A stretch of 64,000 nucleotides of DNA from Natronorubrum daqingense (GTDB lineage: Archaea > Halobacteriota > Halobacteria > Halobacteriales > Natrialbaceae): NCBI RefSeq assembly GCF_001971705.1, contig NZ_CP019327.1, positions 1,488,001 to 1,552,000 on the forward strand, read 5' to 3'. The notes below the pieces were generated by a model that had not been told where the DNA came from, ran no database searches, and was given only the letters and a program-made list of their open reading frames with translations. Positions 25,931 to 35,088 of this stretch are shown in pieces. The stretch's first letter is position 1, and the number at the start of each line of letters is the position of its first letter. The position numbers were made by a program, and so were the translations under genes.

Positions 25931-26893
25931 ATGACACGGTCCACCCGCCAGCGGGAGCGAATGCGTGAGACGGACGAGACCGAAGACCAGGAGGGGGTTC
26001 GTGCGTGCCCCGAGTGCGAATCGGATAATCTCGTTAAGGACTCCGACCGGGGTGAGCTCATCTGTGAAGACTGTGGGCTCGTCGTGGAGGAAGAAAAGAT
26101 CGATCCTGGACCCGAGTGGCGTGCGTTCAACCATCAGGAACGCCAGGAGAAGTCTCGTGTCGGTGCGCCGACGACACAGACGATGCACGACAAGGGGCTG
26201 ACGACGACGATCGACTGGAAGGACAAAGACGCCTACGGTCGTTCTATCTCGTCCAAAAAACGCAGTCAGATGCACCGACTGCGCAAGTGGCAAGAACGCA
26301 TCCGAACCAAAGACGCCGGCGAACGAAACCTGCAGTTCGCACTCAGCGAAATTGACCGAATGGCATCCGCGCTGGGTGTCCCACGGTCCGTCCGTGAGGT
26401 CGCGTCGGTCATCTATCGACGTGCACTCAAAGAAGACCTCATCCGCGGACGATCCATCGAAGGTGTCGCGACCTCTGCGCTGTACGCTGCCTGTCGAAAG
26501 GAAGGCATCCCGCGGAGCTTAGAGGAAATTTCGGAAGTCTCACGCGTCGAACGAAAGGAGATCGGTCGCACGTATCGGTACATCTCGCAGGAACTCGGCC
26601 TCGAGATGCGCCCCGTCGACCCGAAAAAGTACGTCCCGCGCTTTTGTTCCGAACTCGAGCTGTCCGAAGAAGTCCAGACCAAGGCCAACGAAATCATCGA
26701 GAAAACGGCCGAGGAAGGACTCCTCTCGGGCAAGTCACCGACCGGCTACGCTGCCGCCGCGATTTACGCTGCGTCGTTGCTCTGCAACGAGAAGAAGACG
26801 CAACGTGAAGTCGCCGACGTCGCCCAGGTCACTGAGGTGACGATCCGGAATCGGTATCAAGAGCAGATCGAAGCGATGGGAATTCACGGCTAA
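25931..26893 (+). CDS. tfb: Transcription initiation factor TFB
   Basis: A 320-residue TFIIB homologue. The N-terminal zinc ribbon uses C26-x2-C29 and C45-x2-C48. A B-finger/linker follows ([19 protein letters not shown]), then two cyclin-like repeats, about 115-215 and 215-315. The second ends in the BRE-reading helix region ([20 protein letters not shown]). It bridges TBP-DNA to RNA polymerase. Haloarchaea carry several TFBs with different promoter preferences, and this appears a complete canonical one. A T-run after the stop may terminate transcription. Confidence 0.96.
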   Translation: MTRSTRQRERMRETDETEDQEGVRACPECESDNLVKDSDRGELICEDCGLVVEEEKIDPGPEWRAFNHQERQEKSRVGAPTTQTMHDKGLTTTIDWKDKDAYGRSISSKKRSQMHRLRKWQERIRTKDAGERNLQFALSEIDRMASALGVPRSVREVASVIYRRALKEDLIRGRSIEGVATSALYAACRKEGIPRSLEEISEVSRVERKEIGRTYRYISQELGLEMRPVDPKKYVPRFCSELELSEEVQTKANEIIEKTAEEGLLSGKSPTGYAAAAIYAASLLCNEKKTQREVADVAQVTEVTIRNRYQEQIEAMGIHG

Positions 26894-27213
26894 GTACACG
26901 CACAAATTCGCTATTTTTGATGGTGTCATCCCCTCGAGCGACGCCACTACCTTCAGCCGGTACTCGGTCCCGAGGGAGACGACGTATCCGTGCTGCAACG
27001 TCCGTATTCGTCTCTCGCGCTCGTCGCAATCCTCGCCTGTGAACGTGACGACGGATCGACCTCAGCACCACCGAGCACTGACTCGTACGGACGCGAGTTC
27101 GCACTATCTGTGCGAGACGGTACGCAGGTCGCTCTCTCGTTTACATTCGTCACCCGAAAAATCGTCGTTCGGAGGGCAATACGTCCGATTGGAGGTCTCG
27201 AGGCTGTGGGCGA
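26894..27213. other. 320-base gap between tfb and the acidic lipoprotein gene
   Basis: No frame looks coding. The two flanking genes converge. A run of five T at 26914-26918 follows the tfb stop by 20 bases. Confidence 0.5.
26911..26921 (+). terminator. T-rich terminator candidate after tfb
   Basis: CTATTTTTGAT lies about 20 bases past the tfb stop. Archaeal termination uses T-runs without a needed hairpin. Confidence 0.35.
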
Positions 27214-27618
27214 TTATGATTCGTCCTCGTCCTCGTCCTCATCCTCATCCTCAGGATCGTCTTCGTCTTCGTCTTCAGGGTCCTCCTCGTCCTCGGGATC
27301 TTCTTCGTCCTCATCTTCGTCTTCAGGATCCTCTTCATCCTCAGGATCTTCTTCGTCTTCTTCATCGTCCATCGGATCGTCTTCCTCGTCCTCAGGATCC
27401 TCTTCATCCTCAGGATCCTCTTCATCCTCAGGATCCTCCTCATCCATCGGATCATCTTCTTCGTCGTCCATCGGATCGTCTTCCTCGTCCTCAGGATCCT
27501 CCTCGGCAGGGTCTTCTTCCTCTGGATCTTCACCGTTGTCGTTACATCCAGCGATCGCTGCGAAGCTCACTGCGCCACTCAGCGCGAGCAGTCGTCTACG
27601 TGTTAATCGATCCGTCAT
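27214..27618 (-). CDS. Tat lipoprotein made almost only of acidic repeats
   Basis: A 134-residue protein. A Tat signal (TRRRLLALSGAVS) and lipobox (IAGC) place it on the outer face of the membrane. After about residue 30 it is a low-complexity run of Glu, Asp, Pro and occasional Met with units such as EDEEDP and DDPMDDEE. No globular domain is visible. The ATG at 27618 puts the signal at the N-terminus; the open frame continues upstream without merit. The DNA is itself a repetitive (CCTCNT)-like tract, which may change length by slippage. Possible role: surface charge or metal binding (inference). Confidence 0.75.
   Translation of the reverse strand: MTDRLTRRRLLALSGAVSFAAIAGCNDNGEDPEEEDPAEEDPEDEEDDPMDDEEDDPMDEEDPEDEEDPEDEEDPEDEEDDPMDDEEDEEDPEDEEDPEDEDEDEEDPEDEEDPEDEDEDDPEDEDEDEDEDES
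27225..27512. repeat. Simple-sequence tract encoding the acidic repeat
   Basis: About 290 bases of imperfect tandem TCCTCATCC/TCAGGATCC-like units, in frame with the acidic lipoprotein. Short identical blocks (CCTCAGGATCCTC) recur many times. Confidence 0.7.
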
Positions 27619-27915
27619 TATCCCACCCGAGAGTGGGGCAGTGACGGTCAAGAGAATTCGGAGCCTAGTATCAAATTCCAATGCACAACCGGCTGTTACA
27701 TCGAGGGCGTTATTTCGTGAGTTTAACGACAGTGGTATATCGTTTCGCTCGTCCTCGAGACGACTAAGCGGCTGTAGGCGTACGAACGAAATCCACAGCC
27801 CGAACGGCCGAACGAAGTTGCTGAAAACAAACAATTACTCGGCGTCGTCCGGTTCGATTCGGTTTTACTACGGATTGATTCTGGCGCGATACGGGGCGAA
27901 ACACGTATTGAATCG

Positions 27916-28572
27916 TTATTCGTCCTTTCCGACGCTGATTACTTGTAAGAGCGAGTAAATTGGCACGCCCTCTAATTCCTCGAGGCCTTGTTTGTCGGCG
28001 AGGACGACACACGCCAGTGGCTCACCCCCTTCTGCGCGAATCGCTTCGATCGTCTCGCGCATGGTGGTGCCGCTGGTGATGGTGTCGTCGACGATGTAAC
28101 ATTCCCGGTCGCGAATGCCCGCGAAGTTCCGGCTAAACGTACCGCCGAGGTCCTCGATGTCGCCTTCCTCCCACTGGTGTTTCGCCGGCGTGTACGTCGC
28201 CAGATCGGTCTCGAGTTCGCGCGCGATCAGCGTCGCGATCGGGCCGCCTGCCTTCTCGATGCCGATCGTGAGGTCGACGTCCTTACCGTGTTTGACGAGG
28301 AGGTCGGCCATCGCCTCCGCGATCGCCCCCATTCGTTTGCTATCTCGACCGATGGCGGACCAATCGACGTGAATGTCCTGTGGCCCACCAGCGGGGCTGG
28401 CGGCTGATTCCTGTCCCGACTGATTCGTTTGCTGGGTCGTTGCGCCGCTTCGTTCGACGAGCCAACTGGCCGTCTCCCGGGAGACGTTCAGTTCGTCCGC
28501 AATTTCACCCTTCGAGAGGCCACGAGCGGCGAGCTCGGCGGCACTCTCGATCAAGTCGTCGACGTTTTTCAT
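27916..28572 (-). CDS. gfcR: GfcR, PRTase-type transcriptional activator
   Basis: A 218-residue protein. An N-terminal helix-turn-helix (about 17-38, SKGEIADELNVSRETASWLV) is joined to a phosphoribosyltransferase domain with the PRPP motif CYIVDDTITSGTT (158-170). Long annotated as an orotate PRTase (PyrE2), this family was shown in Haloferax to activate genes for glucose breakdown by the semi-phosphorylative Entner-Doudoroff pathway. The ATG at 28572 gives the HTH a normal start and follows a TATA box. A DapA-family aldolase gene lies 2.5 kb away. Confidence 0.88.
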   Translation of the reverse strand: MKNVDDLIESAAELAARGLSKGEIADELNVSRETASWLVERSGATTQQTNQSGQESAASPAGGPQDIHVDWSAIGRDSKRMGAIAEAMADLLVKHGKDVDLTIGIEKAGGPIATLIARELETDLATYTPAKHQWEEGDIEDLGGTFSRNFAGIRDRECYIVDDTITSGTTMRETIEAIRAEGGEPLACVVLADKQGLEELEGVPIYSLLQVISVGKDE

Positions 28573-28594
28573 ATACTCGCGAATTCGAGCGCCG

Positions 28595-28603
28595 TTTTTA
28601 TAG
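28595..28603 (-). promoter_or_regulatory. TATA element of gfcR
   Basis: On the minus strand it reads CTATAAAAA, 23-31 bases before the ATG at 28572. Confidence 0.55.
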
Positions 28604-28712
28604 TCGTGTCGTCGTTCTCCGACGAATCGGAAACCCCGTTCGCTCGAGCAATCGGGCACCGACCTGTCTCCACCTGAAAACGATTATCTGCCTGCTCCTC
28701 TCTGCTAGGACC

Positions 28713-29966
28713 ATGGAACGGTACGATCTCGTCTATCAGCTGTACGACGAGTACGACACCGGAACGTTGGGAGAGTATCAGGCGTTCGTCGACGTGTTTC
28801 CGGCCGTCGACTCCCGGGTCGCCCTCGAGCACTGGCAGGACGCGAACGAGGAACTCGAGCGACGTAAGAACGAGATCCGGGCCGATTTCGCGGCCGGAGA
28901 GACGTTCGCCGAAATCGCCTCGCGTGCCTCTCGCGATCAGGCGTTTACGGCGCTCGATCTCGAGGCGAAGTACGGCCGCGCGGTGAACGTGCTCGTCCTC
29001 GACGTCGACGAGACGCTTCGATCCGCCGGCGGCACGGACAACGAAATCCCACGCGATACGCTGCACGTACTGACCGAATTTCACGAGGCCGGCGTGCCGA
29101 TCGTCATCTGTACGGGCCAGACCTTAGAGAACGTCAAGGGGTTCGCGATCCAGGGATTAGGGAGCGAAATCGTTCACTCGGGCGAACTCTCGATCGTCTA
29201 CGAGGCTGGGACGGGAGTGTTCACACCCGGCCACGGCGAAGCGACGAAGCAACTGCTCTACGAGGAACTCGACGAGACGATTCGAGACGTGTTCGACGAC
29301 ATCCGCTCGCGGGTGTTGCCCGAGGCTCCGGGAGATCTGCGACGTGGCTGTCACCTGCAGGGCAACGAGTTCAACGTCACGATGAAGCCGAACTACGAAA
29401 CCGGCTCGAGCAAGGCCAGAGAGACCATCGACACGGCGTTGGTCTACCTTATCGACTTGCTCGCAGACGCCGTCGGAACCCATCTCGGGGACGATATCGA
29501 AAGCGAGGAAACGCTGGTCGACTGGACGCGGGCGTTCTACGCCGCGCAGGATCCCGAGATCAGAGCGGTTCTCGAGAGCGAAGGCGGATACCCCGACCTC
29601 GATGCTGATGAGCTACCCGGCACGCTCGAGTCGGTCTTAGAGCGCATCGACGTGGCCTACTACGAAGCCGACGCGGCCGAAATCGGGAGCCTCGAGTTGA
29701 ACAAGGTCGTCGGTGTCGAACGATCGCTTGACGTGCTCGGCGTCGACGACCCGTTTTCGCTCGTGATGGGCGACTCGAAGAGCGATCTACGCGTCATGCG
29801 GTGGGTCGACGAGAACGACGCGGGCATCTCAGCAGCCCCCGAACACGCCTCACAGGATACGCTCGAGCACGTCCTCGAGACGGACGAACTCGTCTTCGAT
29901 CGCGGGAAGAGCGTCGACGTGTTGCGGACGGTGTACGCGCTCAATCGGTTGGCTCGACTCGGCTAA
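28713..29966 (+). CDS. HAD-superfamily phosphatase
   Basis: A 417-residue protein. The first 95 residues are helical and charged (an extra domain). The HAD core begins at LVLDVDETLRSAGG (nucleophile and acid-base Asp), with ICTGQTLENV as motif II and VMGDSKSDLRVMRWV as motif IV, near residues 350-365. The long insert between them is a cap domain of the sugar-phosphatase kind. Substrate unknown. The start at 28713 follows the divergent gfcR promoter region. Confidence 0.82.
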   Translation: MERYDLVYQLYDEYDTGTLGEYQAFVDVFPAVDSRVALEHWQDANEELERRKNEIRADFAAGETFAEIASRASRDQAFTALDLEAKYGRAVNVLVLDVDETLRSAGGTDNEIPRDTLHVLTEFHEAGVPIVICTGQTLENVKGFAIQGLGSEIVHSGELSIVYEAGTGVFTPGHGEATKQLLYEELDETIRDVFDDIRSRVLPEAPGDLRRGCHLQGNEFNVTMKPNYETGSSKARETIDTALVYLIDLLADAVGTHLGDDIESEETLVDWTRAFYAAQDPEIRAVLESEGGYPDLDADELPGTLESVLERIDVAYYEADAAEIGSLELNKVVGVERSLDVLGVDDPFSLVMGDSKSDLRVMRWVDENDAGISAAPEHASQDTLEHVLETDELVFDRGKSVDVLRTVYALNRLARLG

Positions 29967-30310
29967 TTCTCGACTTCGGGTACTCCTCGAAGAGACCGAT
30001 CTCGTGAGTTCCATCGCTCGTGATGGGCTGTGGTAAACGGCCGGAACACACAGGCCAGCACATCAACCGATACGAGGCAGTACGGGGTGGTACCACGAGC
30101 CACGTGGGTGTGTCACGGTCACGGAGTGTCTGATACTATGAGCCGAATCGAGTCCCAACCCTTACCCGACGACGGTCGAATGATAGTCAAACTGGACGCA
30201 GGTCCGCCGATCGATCGATCCGTATTCTCCGATCGACCTCAGAGGCAGTTGCGTCGACCGAGAGATCGGTACCGGTCGACAGGGAGTCGTCTGACCGACG
30301 TGATCGGCCG
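29967..30310. other. 344-base region without a supported gene
   Basis: A 58-codon frame at 30138-30314 ends on the start of the next gene, but it is Arg-rich and non-acidic, so I reject it. No clear TATA box, tRNA or strong hairpin was seen. Confidence 0.45.
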
Positions 30311-30988
30311 ATGACGACGATCGCAGAACTCACACTCGGTGCCGACGAGTTCGCGCTCGGCGATACGTTGGCACAATTGCCGGACGTGTCGATTTCCGTC
30401 GAAAGCGTCGTCGCCGAAGGGCCGACGCGCACGATGCCACTCGTCTGGTTCTCGAACGTCGAACGGGAGGAACTCGAGGCGACGCTCGAGGCCGACGAGA
30501 CGGTCGACGACTACCAACGGTTGCTCGAGGCGACCGAGGGCGGAGACTGGTTCTACCGGCTGGAATACGGGGAGGGCGTCGGCTCCGTCTGTTGTGCGGT
30601 CTACGAGAACGGGGGGACGGTCCTCGACGCACAGGTAACGGACGGCCAGTGGACGCTCCGACTGCTCTTCCTTCACCGAGAGGAACTCTCGGAAACCGTC
30701 TCGGCGATGGAAAATCGGGGTTGTCGCGTCGACGTCCGTCGAATGGTCGAAGCCGGACAGGACGACGACCTCGAGACGACGGCCGCACTGACGGATCCAC
30801 AACAGGAGGCGATCGCCGAAGCCTACCGCCAGGGCTACTACGACGTGCCGCGCAAGATTTCGCTCGAGGAACTGGCGAGCAAACTCGGAATCTCCCATCA
30901 GGCGCTCTCCGAACGACTTCGTCGAGCGAATCGCGTGCTCGCGAGCGAGCAACTCGAGAACCCGACGGGCGAACTGGCGACGGAGTAA
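30311..30988 (+). CDS. Bat-type HTH transcriptional regulator
   Basis: A 225-residue protein with the haloarchaeal bacterio-opsin-activator layout. An N-terminal ligand/sensor-like domain (about 1-150) is followed by a C-terminal HTH: LTDPQQEAIAEAYRQGYYDV, then RKISLEELASKLGISHQALSERLRR. These factors often control the neighbouring operon. The next gene, 54 bases downstream on the same strand, encodes a DapA-family aldolase, so it is a candidate target. Confidence 0.87.
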   Translation: MTTIAELTLGADEFALGDTLAQLPDVSISVESVVAEGPTRTMPLVWFSNVEREELEATLEADETVDDYQRLLEATEGGDWFYRLEYGEGVGSVCCAVYENGGTVLDAQVTDGQWTLRLLFLHREELSETVSAMENRGCRVDVRRMVEAGQDDDLETTAALTDPQQEAIAEAYRQGYYDVPRKISLEELASKLGISHQALSERLRRANRVLASEQLENPTGELATE

Positions 30989-31042
30989 CCATCCGACGCA
31001 GCCACGGCCGACTTTTATGCGCGTCCGCGACGGATACCACCC

Positions 31043-31963
31043 ATGGCGTCTCACGATTCCGGTACAGCCGATCCGCTGTCGCTCCACGGCGTCGTCCCGC
31101 CGACCGTTACGGCCTTTCACGACGACGAGTCGGTCGACTACGAGACGACGGCCGAACACGCTCGGTTCGTCGTCGACCGCGGCGCACACGGCGTCTTTCC
31201 GCTCGGGACGAACGGCGAGTTCCCGCTCTTGACGGGCGAGGAGCGCCGCGGCGTCGTCGAAGCGGTCGTCAAGGAAATCGACGACGTTCCAGTCATCGCC
31301 GGCGTCGGTGCGCCGAGCACACACGAGACCATCTCGCACGCAGAACACGCGGAGTCGGTCGGCGTCGACGGCGTCGTCGTCGTCACGCCCTACTACTATC
31401 CGCTCGATCACGAGGCGGCCCTGACTCACTACCGACGCGTCGCCGAATCCGTCTCCGTGCCGATCTACATCTACCACATTCCGAGCAAGACAGGGAACGA
31501 ACTCGGCCTCGAGACGCTCGCCGACCTCGCAGCGATCGACGCCGTCGCCGGCGTCAAGGACTCGAGCAAGGACGTGCCGTGGCTCGCCCAGGCGATCGAC
31601 GCCCACCCCGAACTCACCTTCCTCGCCGGGTCGGACTCGCTCCTGTTCACGGGCCTCTCAATTGGCTGCTCGGGGCTCGTAAGCGCCGTCGCGAACGTCT
31701 TTCCGGAACTCGTCGTCGACTGTTACGACGCCTTCGAGGCGGGCGAGGAAGACCGCGCTCGCACGCTCCAGAGTCACGTCTTCGACGTTCGCGACGCGTT
31801 CAAAGCCGGCGGCGCGTACATGTCTGGCGTCAAGACGGCACTCGATTTGCGCGGCTTCGACGCCGGACCGCTTCGCGATCCGCTGCGGCGAAAAGACGCC
31901 GAGTCGGCGGGCGAGTTGCGCGAGCAACTCGAGTCGCTCGAGTCGATCGACCTGTCGCCGTAG
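31043..31963 (+). CDS. DapA-family lyase, candidate KDPG/KDG aldolase
   Basis: A 306-residue TIM-barrel enzyme of the dihydrodipicolinate synthase/N-acetylneuraminate lyase family. The Schiff-base lysine is K172 (AGVKDSS), the tyrosine is Y144 in YIYHIP, and the substrate loop is GTNGE (55-59). Pyruvate-dependent aldolases of sugar acids and DapA share these. In haloarchaea the semi-phosphorylative Entner-Doudoroff aldolase belongs to this family, and gfcR is near. True DapA usually has YNVP or YNIP; YHIP here weakly favours a sugar-acid aldolase. Lysine synthesis remains possible. Confidence 0.8.
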   Translation: MASHDSGTADPLSLHGVVPPTVTAFHDDESVDYETTAEHARFVVDRGAHGVFPLGTNGEFPLLTGEERRGVVEAVVKEIDDVPVIAGVGAPSTHETISHAEHAESVGVDGVVVVTPYYYPLDHEAALTHYRRVAESVSVPIYIYHIPSKTGNELGLETLADLAAIDAVAGVKDSSKDVPWLAQAIDAHPELTFLAGSDSLLFTGLSIGCSGLVSAVANVFPELVVDCYDAFEAGEEDRARTLQSHVFDVRDAFKAGGAYMSGVKTALDLRGFDAGPLRDPLRRKDAESAGELREQLESLESIDLSP

Positions 31964-32022
31964 TCTCGTTCGGTTCGGCTGCGATGTGAGCACCTTTGTG
32001 GAACGATACCGTGGACGACCGT

Positions 32023-33153
32023 ATGGAGCTCTCGGCGGAGCAATCGGCGATCGAGGAGACGGTACGAGCGTTCGCAACCGAGGAAATTCGACCGACGGCG
32101 ATGGAGGCCGACGACAAGCAATCGTTTCCGGAGGATGTCTGGGACGGGCTCGCGGAACTCGACCTGACGGGGCTGACGGTCCCCGAATCCTACGGCGGGT
32201 ACGACGCAGATCCGCTCACGTCGGCTATCGTTTACGAGGAGGTTGCCTCCGGCATGCTCGCGGTCGCGACGGCGCTGTCGGTCCACTCGCTCGCGACGTC
32301 GTGTCTCGCCGAATTCGGGAGCGAGGAGCAACGAGAGCGGTGGTTACCGGAGATGGCGGACGGACGCCCGGTCGGCGCGTTCGCCCTCTCGGAGCCCCAC
32401 GCTGGCTCGAATCCGGCCGAAATGTCGACGGTGGCGAGACGCGAGGGCGACGAGTACGTCATCGACGGCGAAAAGCAGTGGATCACCAACGGCGAGCGCG
32501 CAGGCGTCTACATCTGCTTCGCGAAGACGGACCGCGACGATCCCGGCTCCGTCACGCAGTTTCTCGTCCCCGGCGACGTCGACGGGCTCTCCGTCGGCGA
32601 GCCGGAGGACAAATTGGGGCTGCGAGCGAGTGATACCACGAGCCTCACCTTCGACGGCGTGCGCATTCCCGCCGCAAACCGACTCACTGAGGAAGGAAAC
32701 GGACTCTCCGCGGCGTTCCACATCCTCACGGGCGGCCGAATCGCCATCGCCGCTCAGTCGGTGGGTCTCGCACAGTGTGCGCTCGAGGAAGCCCTCGCCT
32801 ACAGTCAGGAACGCGAACAGTTCGGCGGCCCGATCGCCGACATTCAGTCGATCCGGCACAAGCTGGCGGAGATGGCCACTCGAACTCGAGCGGCGCGTCT
32901 GCTCACCCGTGACGCTGCTCGGAAACGACACGAGGCGGACGGCGGGGCAGCGCTCGAGGCCAGTATGGCGAAGTACTTCGCCAGCGAAGCGGCGATGTTC
33001 GTCACGAACGAGGCCGTCCAGATCCACGGCGGCTACGGCTACGTCACCGAAGGCGAGGTCGAGCGACTCTACCGTGACGCCAAGATCACCGAAATCTACG
33101 AGGGGACGACGGAGATTCAGAAGACGGTGATCGCACGGGAGTTGCTCGAGTGA
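32023..33153 (+). CDS. Acyl-CoA dehydrogenase
   Basis: A 376-residue flavoenzyme of the ACAD family. FALSEPHAGSNP binds substrate/FAD and WITNGERAGVYICFAKT follows. The catalytic base is E360 in IYEGTTEIQ, at the position of Glu376 in the medium-chain enzyme. It oxidises an acyl-CoA to the enoyl-CoA and passes electrons to ETF. Chain length cannot be read. The ATG at 32023 gives the expected start (MELSAEQ). The next gene is a separate HAD phosphatase. Confidence 0.92.
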   Translation: MELSAEQSAIEETVRAFATEEIRPTAMEADDKQSFPEDVWDGLAELDLTGLTVPESYGGYDADPLTSAIVYEEVASGMLAVATALSVHSLATSCLAEFGSEEQRERWLPEMADGRPVGAFALSEPHAGSNPAEMSTVARREGDEYVIDGEKQWITNGERAGVYICFAKTDRDDPGSVTQFLVPGDVDGLSVGEPEDKLGLRASDTTSLTFDGVRIPAANRLTEEGNGLSAAFHILTGGRIAIAAQSVGLAQCALEEALAYSQEREQFGGPIADIQSIRHKLAEMATRTRAARLLTRDAARKRHEADGGAALEASMAKYFASEAAMFVTNEAVQIHGGYGYVTEGEVERLYRDAKITEIYEGTTEIQKTVIARELLE

Positions 33154-33238
33154 ACGCGGTGTCGACGGTTCGGAGTTGCGATCGCTCAGTTCCGAACTCA
33201 CCGAAGTCACTATTCGTCTCCCGTCCCTTTCGAACGGT

Positions 33239-33778
33239 ATGAGCGAGTACGATGCCGTCGTCTACGATATGGACGGGACCCTCGTCGATTTGGACGTGAA
33301 CTGGGACGTCGTCGCGACCGACGTCCTCAAGGTGTACGAACGGGCGAACGTCGAGGCTCCGAGCCAGGACCTTTGGGACCTCCTCGGCGGAGCGAGCGAC
33401 GTTGGGTTGGGGCCAGACGTCGAGTCGGCCATCGCTGCACACGAGCGACAGGGTGCCGAGACGGCGCCACGGCTGGCGCACGCGGACGAACTCCTCGAGC
33501 GAACGGTGCCCGTCGGCGTCTGTTCGCTCAACTGCGAGGCGGCCTGTCGGATCGCCCTCGAGACGCACGATCTCTCCCACGCTGTCGATGCAGTCGTCGG
33601 GCGAGACACCGTCGAGACGCGAAAGCCCCACCCCGAGCCGTTGCTCGAGACCGTTCGCGCGCTCGAGGCGGAGCCGGGGTCGTCGCTGTTCGTCGGCGAT
33701 TCGGAGCGAGATCAGCTAACGGCCCAGCGAGCGGGCGTCGCCTTCGAGTTCGTCGGAGAGGGTCCATCAGGCGTCTGA
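33239..33778 (+). CDS. HAD-family hydrolase, phosphoglycolate-phosphatase-like
   Basis: A 179-residue HAD protein. Motif I is VYDMDGTLVDLDVN with both Asp residues; VGVCSLNCEA is motif II; RKPHPEPLLE is motif III and FVGDSERDQLTAQRAG motif IV. The cap is small. Family members remove phosphate from 2-phosphoglycolate, beta-sugars or nucleotides. I chose the ATG at 33239, directly before motif I. No further assignment. Confidence 0.85.
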   Translation: MSEYDAVVYDMDGTLVDLDVNWDVVATDVLKVYERANVEAPSQDLWDLLGGASDVGLGPDVESAIAAHERQGAETAPRLAHADELLERTVPVGVCSLNCEAACRIALETHDLSHAVDAVVGRDTVETRKPHPEPLLETVRALEAEPGSSLFVGDSERDQLTAQRAGVAFEFVGEGPSGV

Positions 33779-33812
33779 GTGTCAGTTCTCGAAATCCGAT
33801 CTTCCGGTCGTC

Positions 33813-34046
33813 TCACTCCTGGTGTCGCTTCGCGTACGCGAAGACCGAAATTGCGGTCAAAAACCAGATTGGGGCACCCACGCGAATCGCGAACTCGGCT
33901 CGAGCGCCCCAGGAGGGGAGGTCGGCGGAGAGCGAGAATACGGCGACGATGGGCGCACCGACGAGGATGGTGACGACGAAGGTAACCTGCATCACCCAAC
34001 CGTAGTCGACGCCCTCGGGAGCGGTCGTTTCGACGGGTTCTGGCAC
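33813..34046 (-). CDS. Small two-helix membrane protein (DUF5822-like)
   Basis: A 77-residue protein with two transmembrane helices, VMQVTFVVTILVGAPIVAVF and VGAPIWFLTAISVFAYA, separated by a short polar loop (SADLPSWGARAEFAIR). The N-terminal PEPVETTAPEGVDYGWV resembles the haloarchaeal DUF5822 family from memory. Function unknown. Convergent with the HAD gene, divergent from panB. Confidence 0.75.
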   Translation of the reverse strand: MPEPVETTAPEGVDYGWVMQVTFVVTILVGAPIVAVFSLSADLPSWGARAEFAIRVGAPIWFLTAISVFAYAKRHQE

Positions 34047-34184
34047 GACTAGCAGTCGTTACCCGCCCCCCTTAATTTCTCCGAGTTCCTGTTCGTGGTC
34101 CGCAGATTTCGTCGTCGATAGCCGGGACGCTCGAGCGTGGCCGAAGAACGGTGACGTTTACTTGTCGCGGACGAACGTGTGTGT

Positions 34185-34997
34185 ATGGCTACCGTGCGGG
34201 ATGTCAGAGCGAAGGCAGGGGAGGAAGCGATCACGATGCTAACGGCCTACGATGCTCCGACGGCAGGAATCGTCGACGACGCTGGGGTCGACATCATCCT
34301 CGTCGGTGACAGCGTCGGTAACGTCGTCCTCGGCCACGAGACGACGGTTCCCGTCTCCGTCGATGGTATGGCCCACCACGTCGGTGCTGTCACACGCGCG
34401 ACTGACGAGGCACTGGTCGTCGCCGACATGCCGTTTCTCTCCTTCGGCGTGGACGAGGCCCAGAGCCTCGAGAACGCCGGCCGGATGCTCAAAGAAGCGG
34501 GTGCGCAGGCCGTCAAACTCGAGAGCGGCCCACACACCGTTTCGCTCACCGAGAAGATGGTCCAACTCGGCATTCCGGTGATGGCTCACCTCGGATTGAC
34601 TCCACAACACGTCAACCAGTACGGCGGCTACCCACGGCAGGGAACCGATCAGGAGGCCGCCGAGCGGATGCTCGAGTTGGCACTCGAGCACGAGGAAGCG
34701 GGGGCCTTCTCGCTCGTTTTAGAGCACGTTCCCGCCAATCTCGCCGCAGAAATCACCGACGCGCTCGACATTCCGACGATCGGAATCGGGGCCGGACCCG
34801 ACTGCGACGGCCAGGTTCTCGTCTTCGACGACGCCGTCGGCATCAGCGAGTGGACGCCATCGTTCTCCGAGCAGTTCGGGAACGTCCGCGCGGAGATGGA
34901 GTCGGCCGTCGACGACTACGTTTCGGCCGTCGAATCCGGAGATTTTCCCGCTGAAGAGCACAGTCACGAGGAGAGCGACCTCGAGGAGTTGTACTGA
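34185..34997 (+). CDS. panB: 3-methyl-2-oxobutanoate hydroxymethyltransferase PanB
   Basis: A 270-residue TIM-barrel enzyme, the first step from 2-oxoisovalerate to pantoate for CoA. Signatures: ITMLTAYDAPTAG, VGDSVGNVVLGHETT, KLESG, GIPVMAHLGLTPQ and IGIGAGPDCDGQVLVF, with magnesium and ketopantoate contacts. Haloarchaea have PanB but use pantoate kinase and phosphopantothenate synthetase later; this is pathway knowledge. I chose the ATG at 34185 over a GTG two codons upstream. Confidence 0.96.
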   Translation: MATVRDVRAKAGEEAITMLTAYDAPTAGIVDDAGVDIILVGDSVGNVVLGHETTVPVSVDGMAHHVGAVTRATDEALVVADMPFLSFGVDEAQSLENAGRMLKEAGAQAVKLESGPHTVSLTEKMVQLGIPVMAHLGLTPQHVNQYGGYPRQGTDQEAAERMLELALEHEEAGAFSLVLEHVPANLAAEITDALDIPTIGIGAGPDCDGQVLVFDDAVGISEWTPSFSEQFGNVRAEMESAVDDYVSAVESGDFPAEEHSHEESDLEELY

Positions 34998-35088
34998 TTT
35001 TCGCCGCTCCGTCTCCGGTCTACGTTCTCCGCTACCCAACCGAGACCGGCCTCGGCCCAACTGCGCTCCGGACATGTTGGGAGTCGTG

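Noticed and set aside
26990..27958. Ser-rich frame opposite the acidic lipoprotein
   Set aside because: It is the complement of the Glu/Asp repeat; the Tat signal and lipobox are on the other strand.
30138..30314. 58-codon frame before the Bat-type gene
   Set aside because: Arg-rich, non-acidic composition and no promoter; probably chance.
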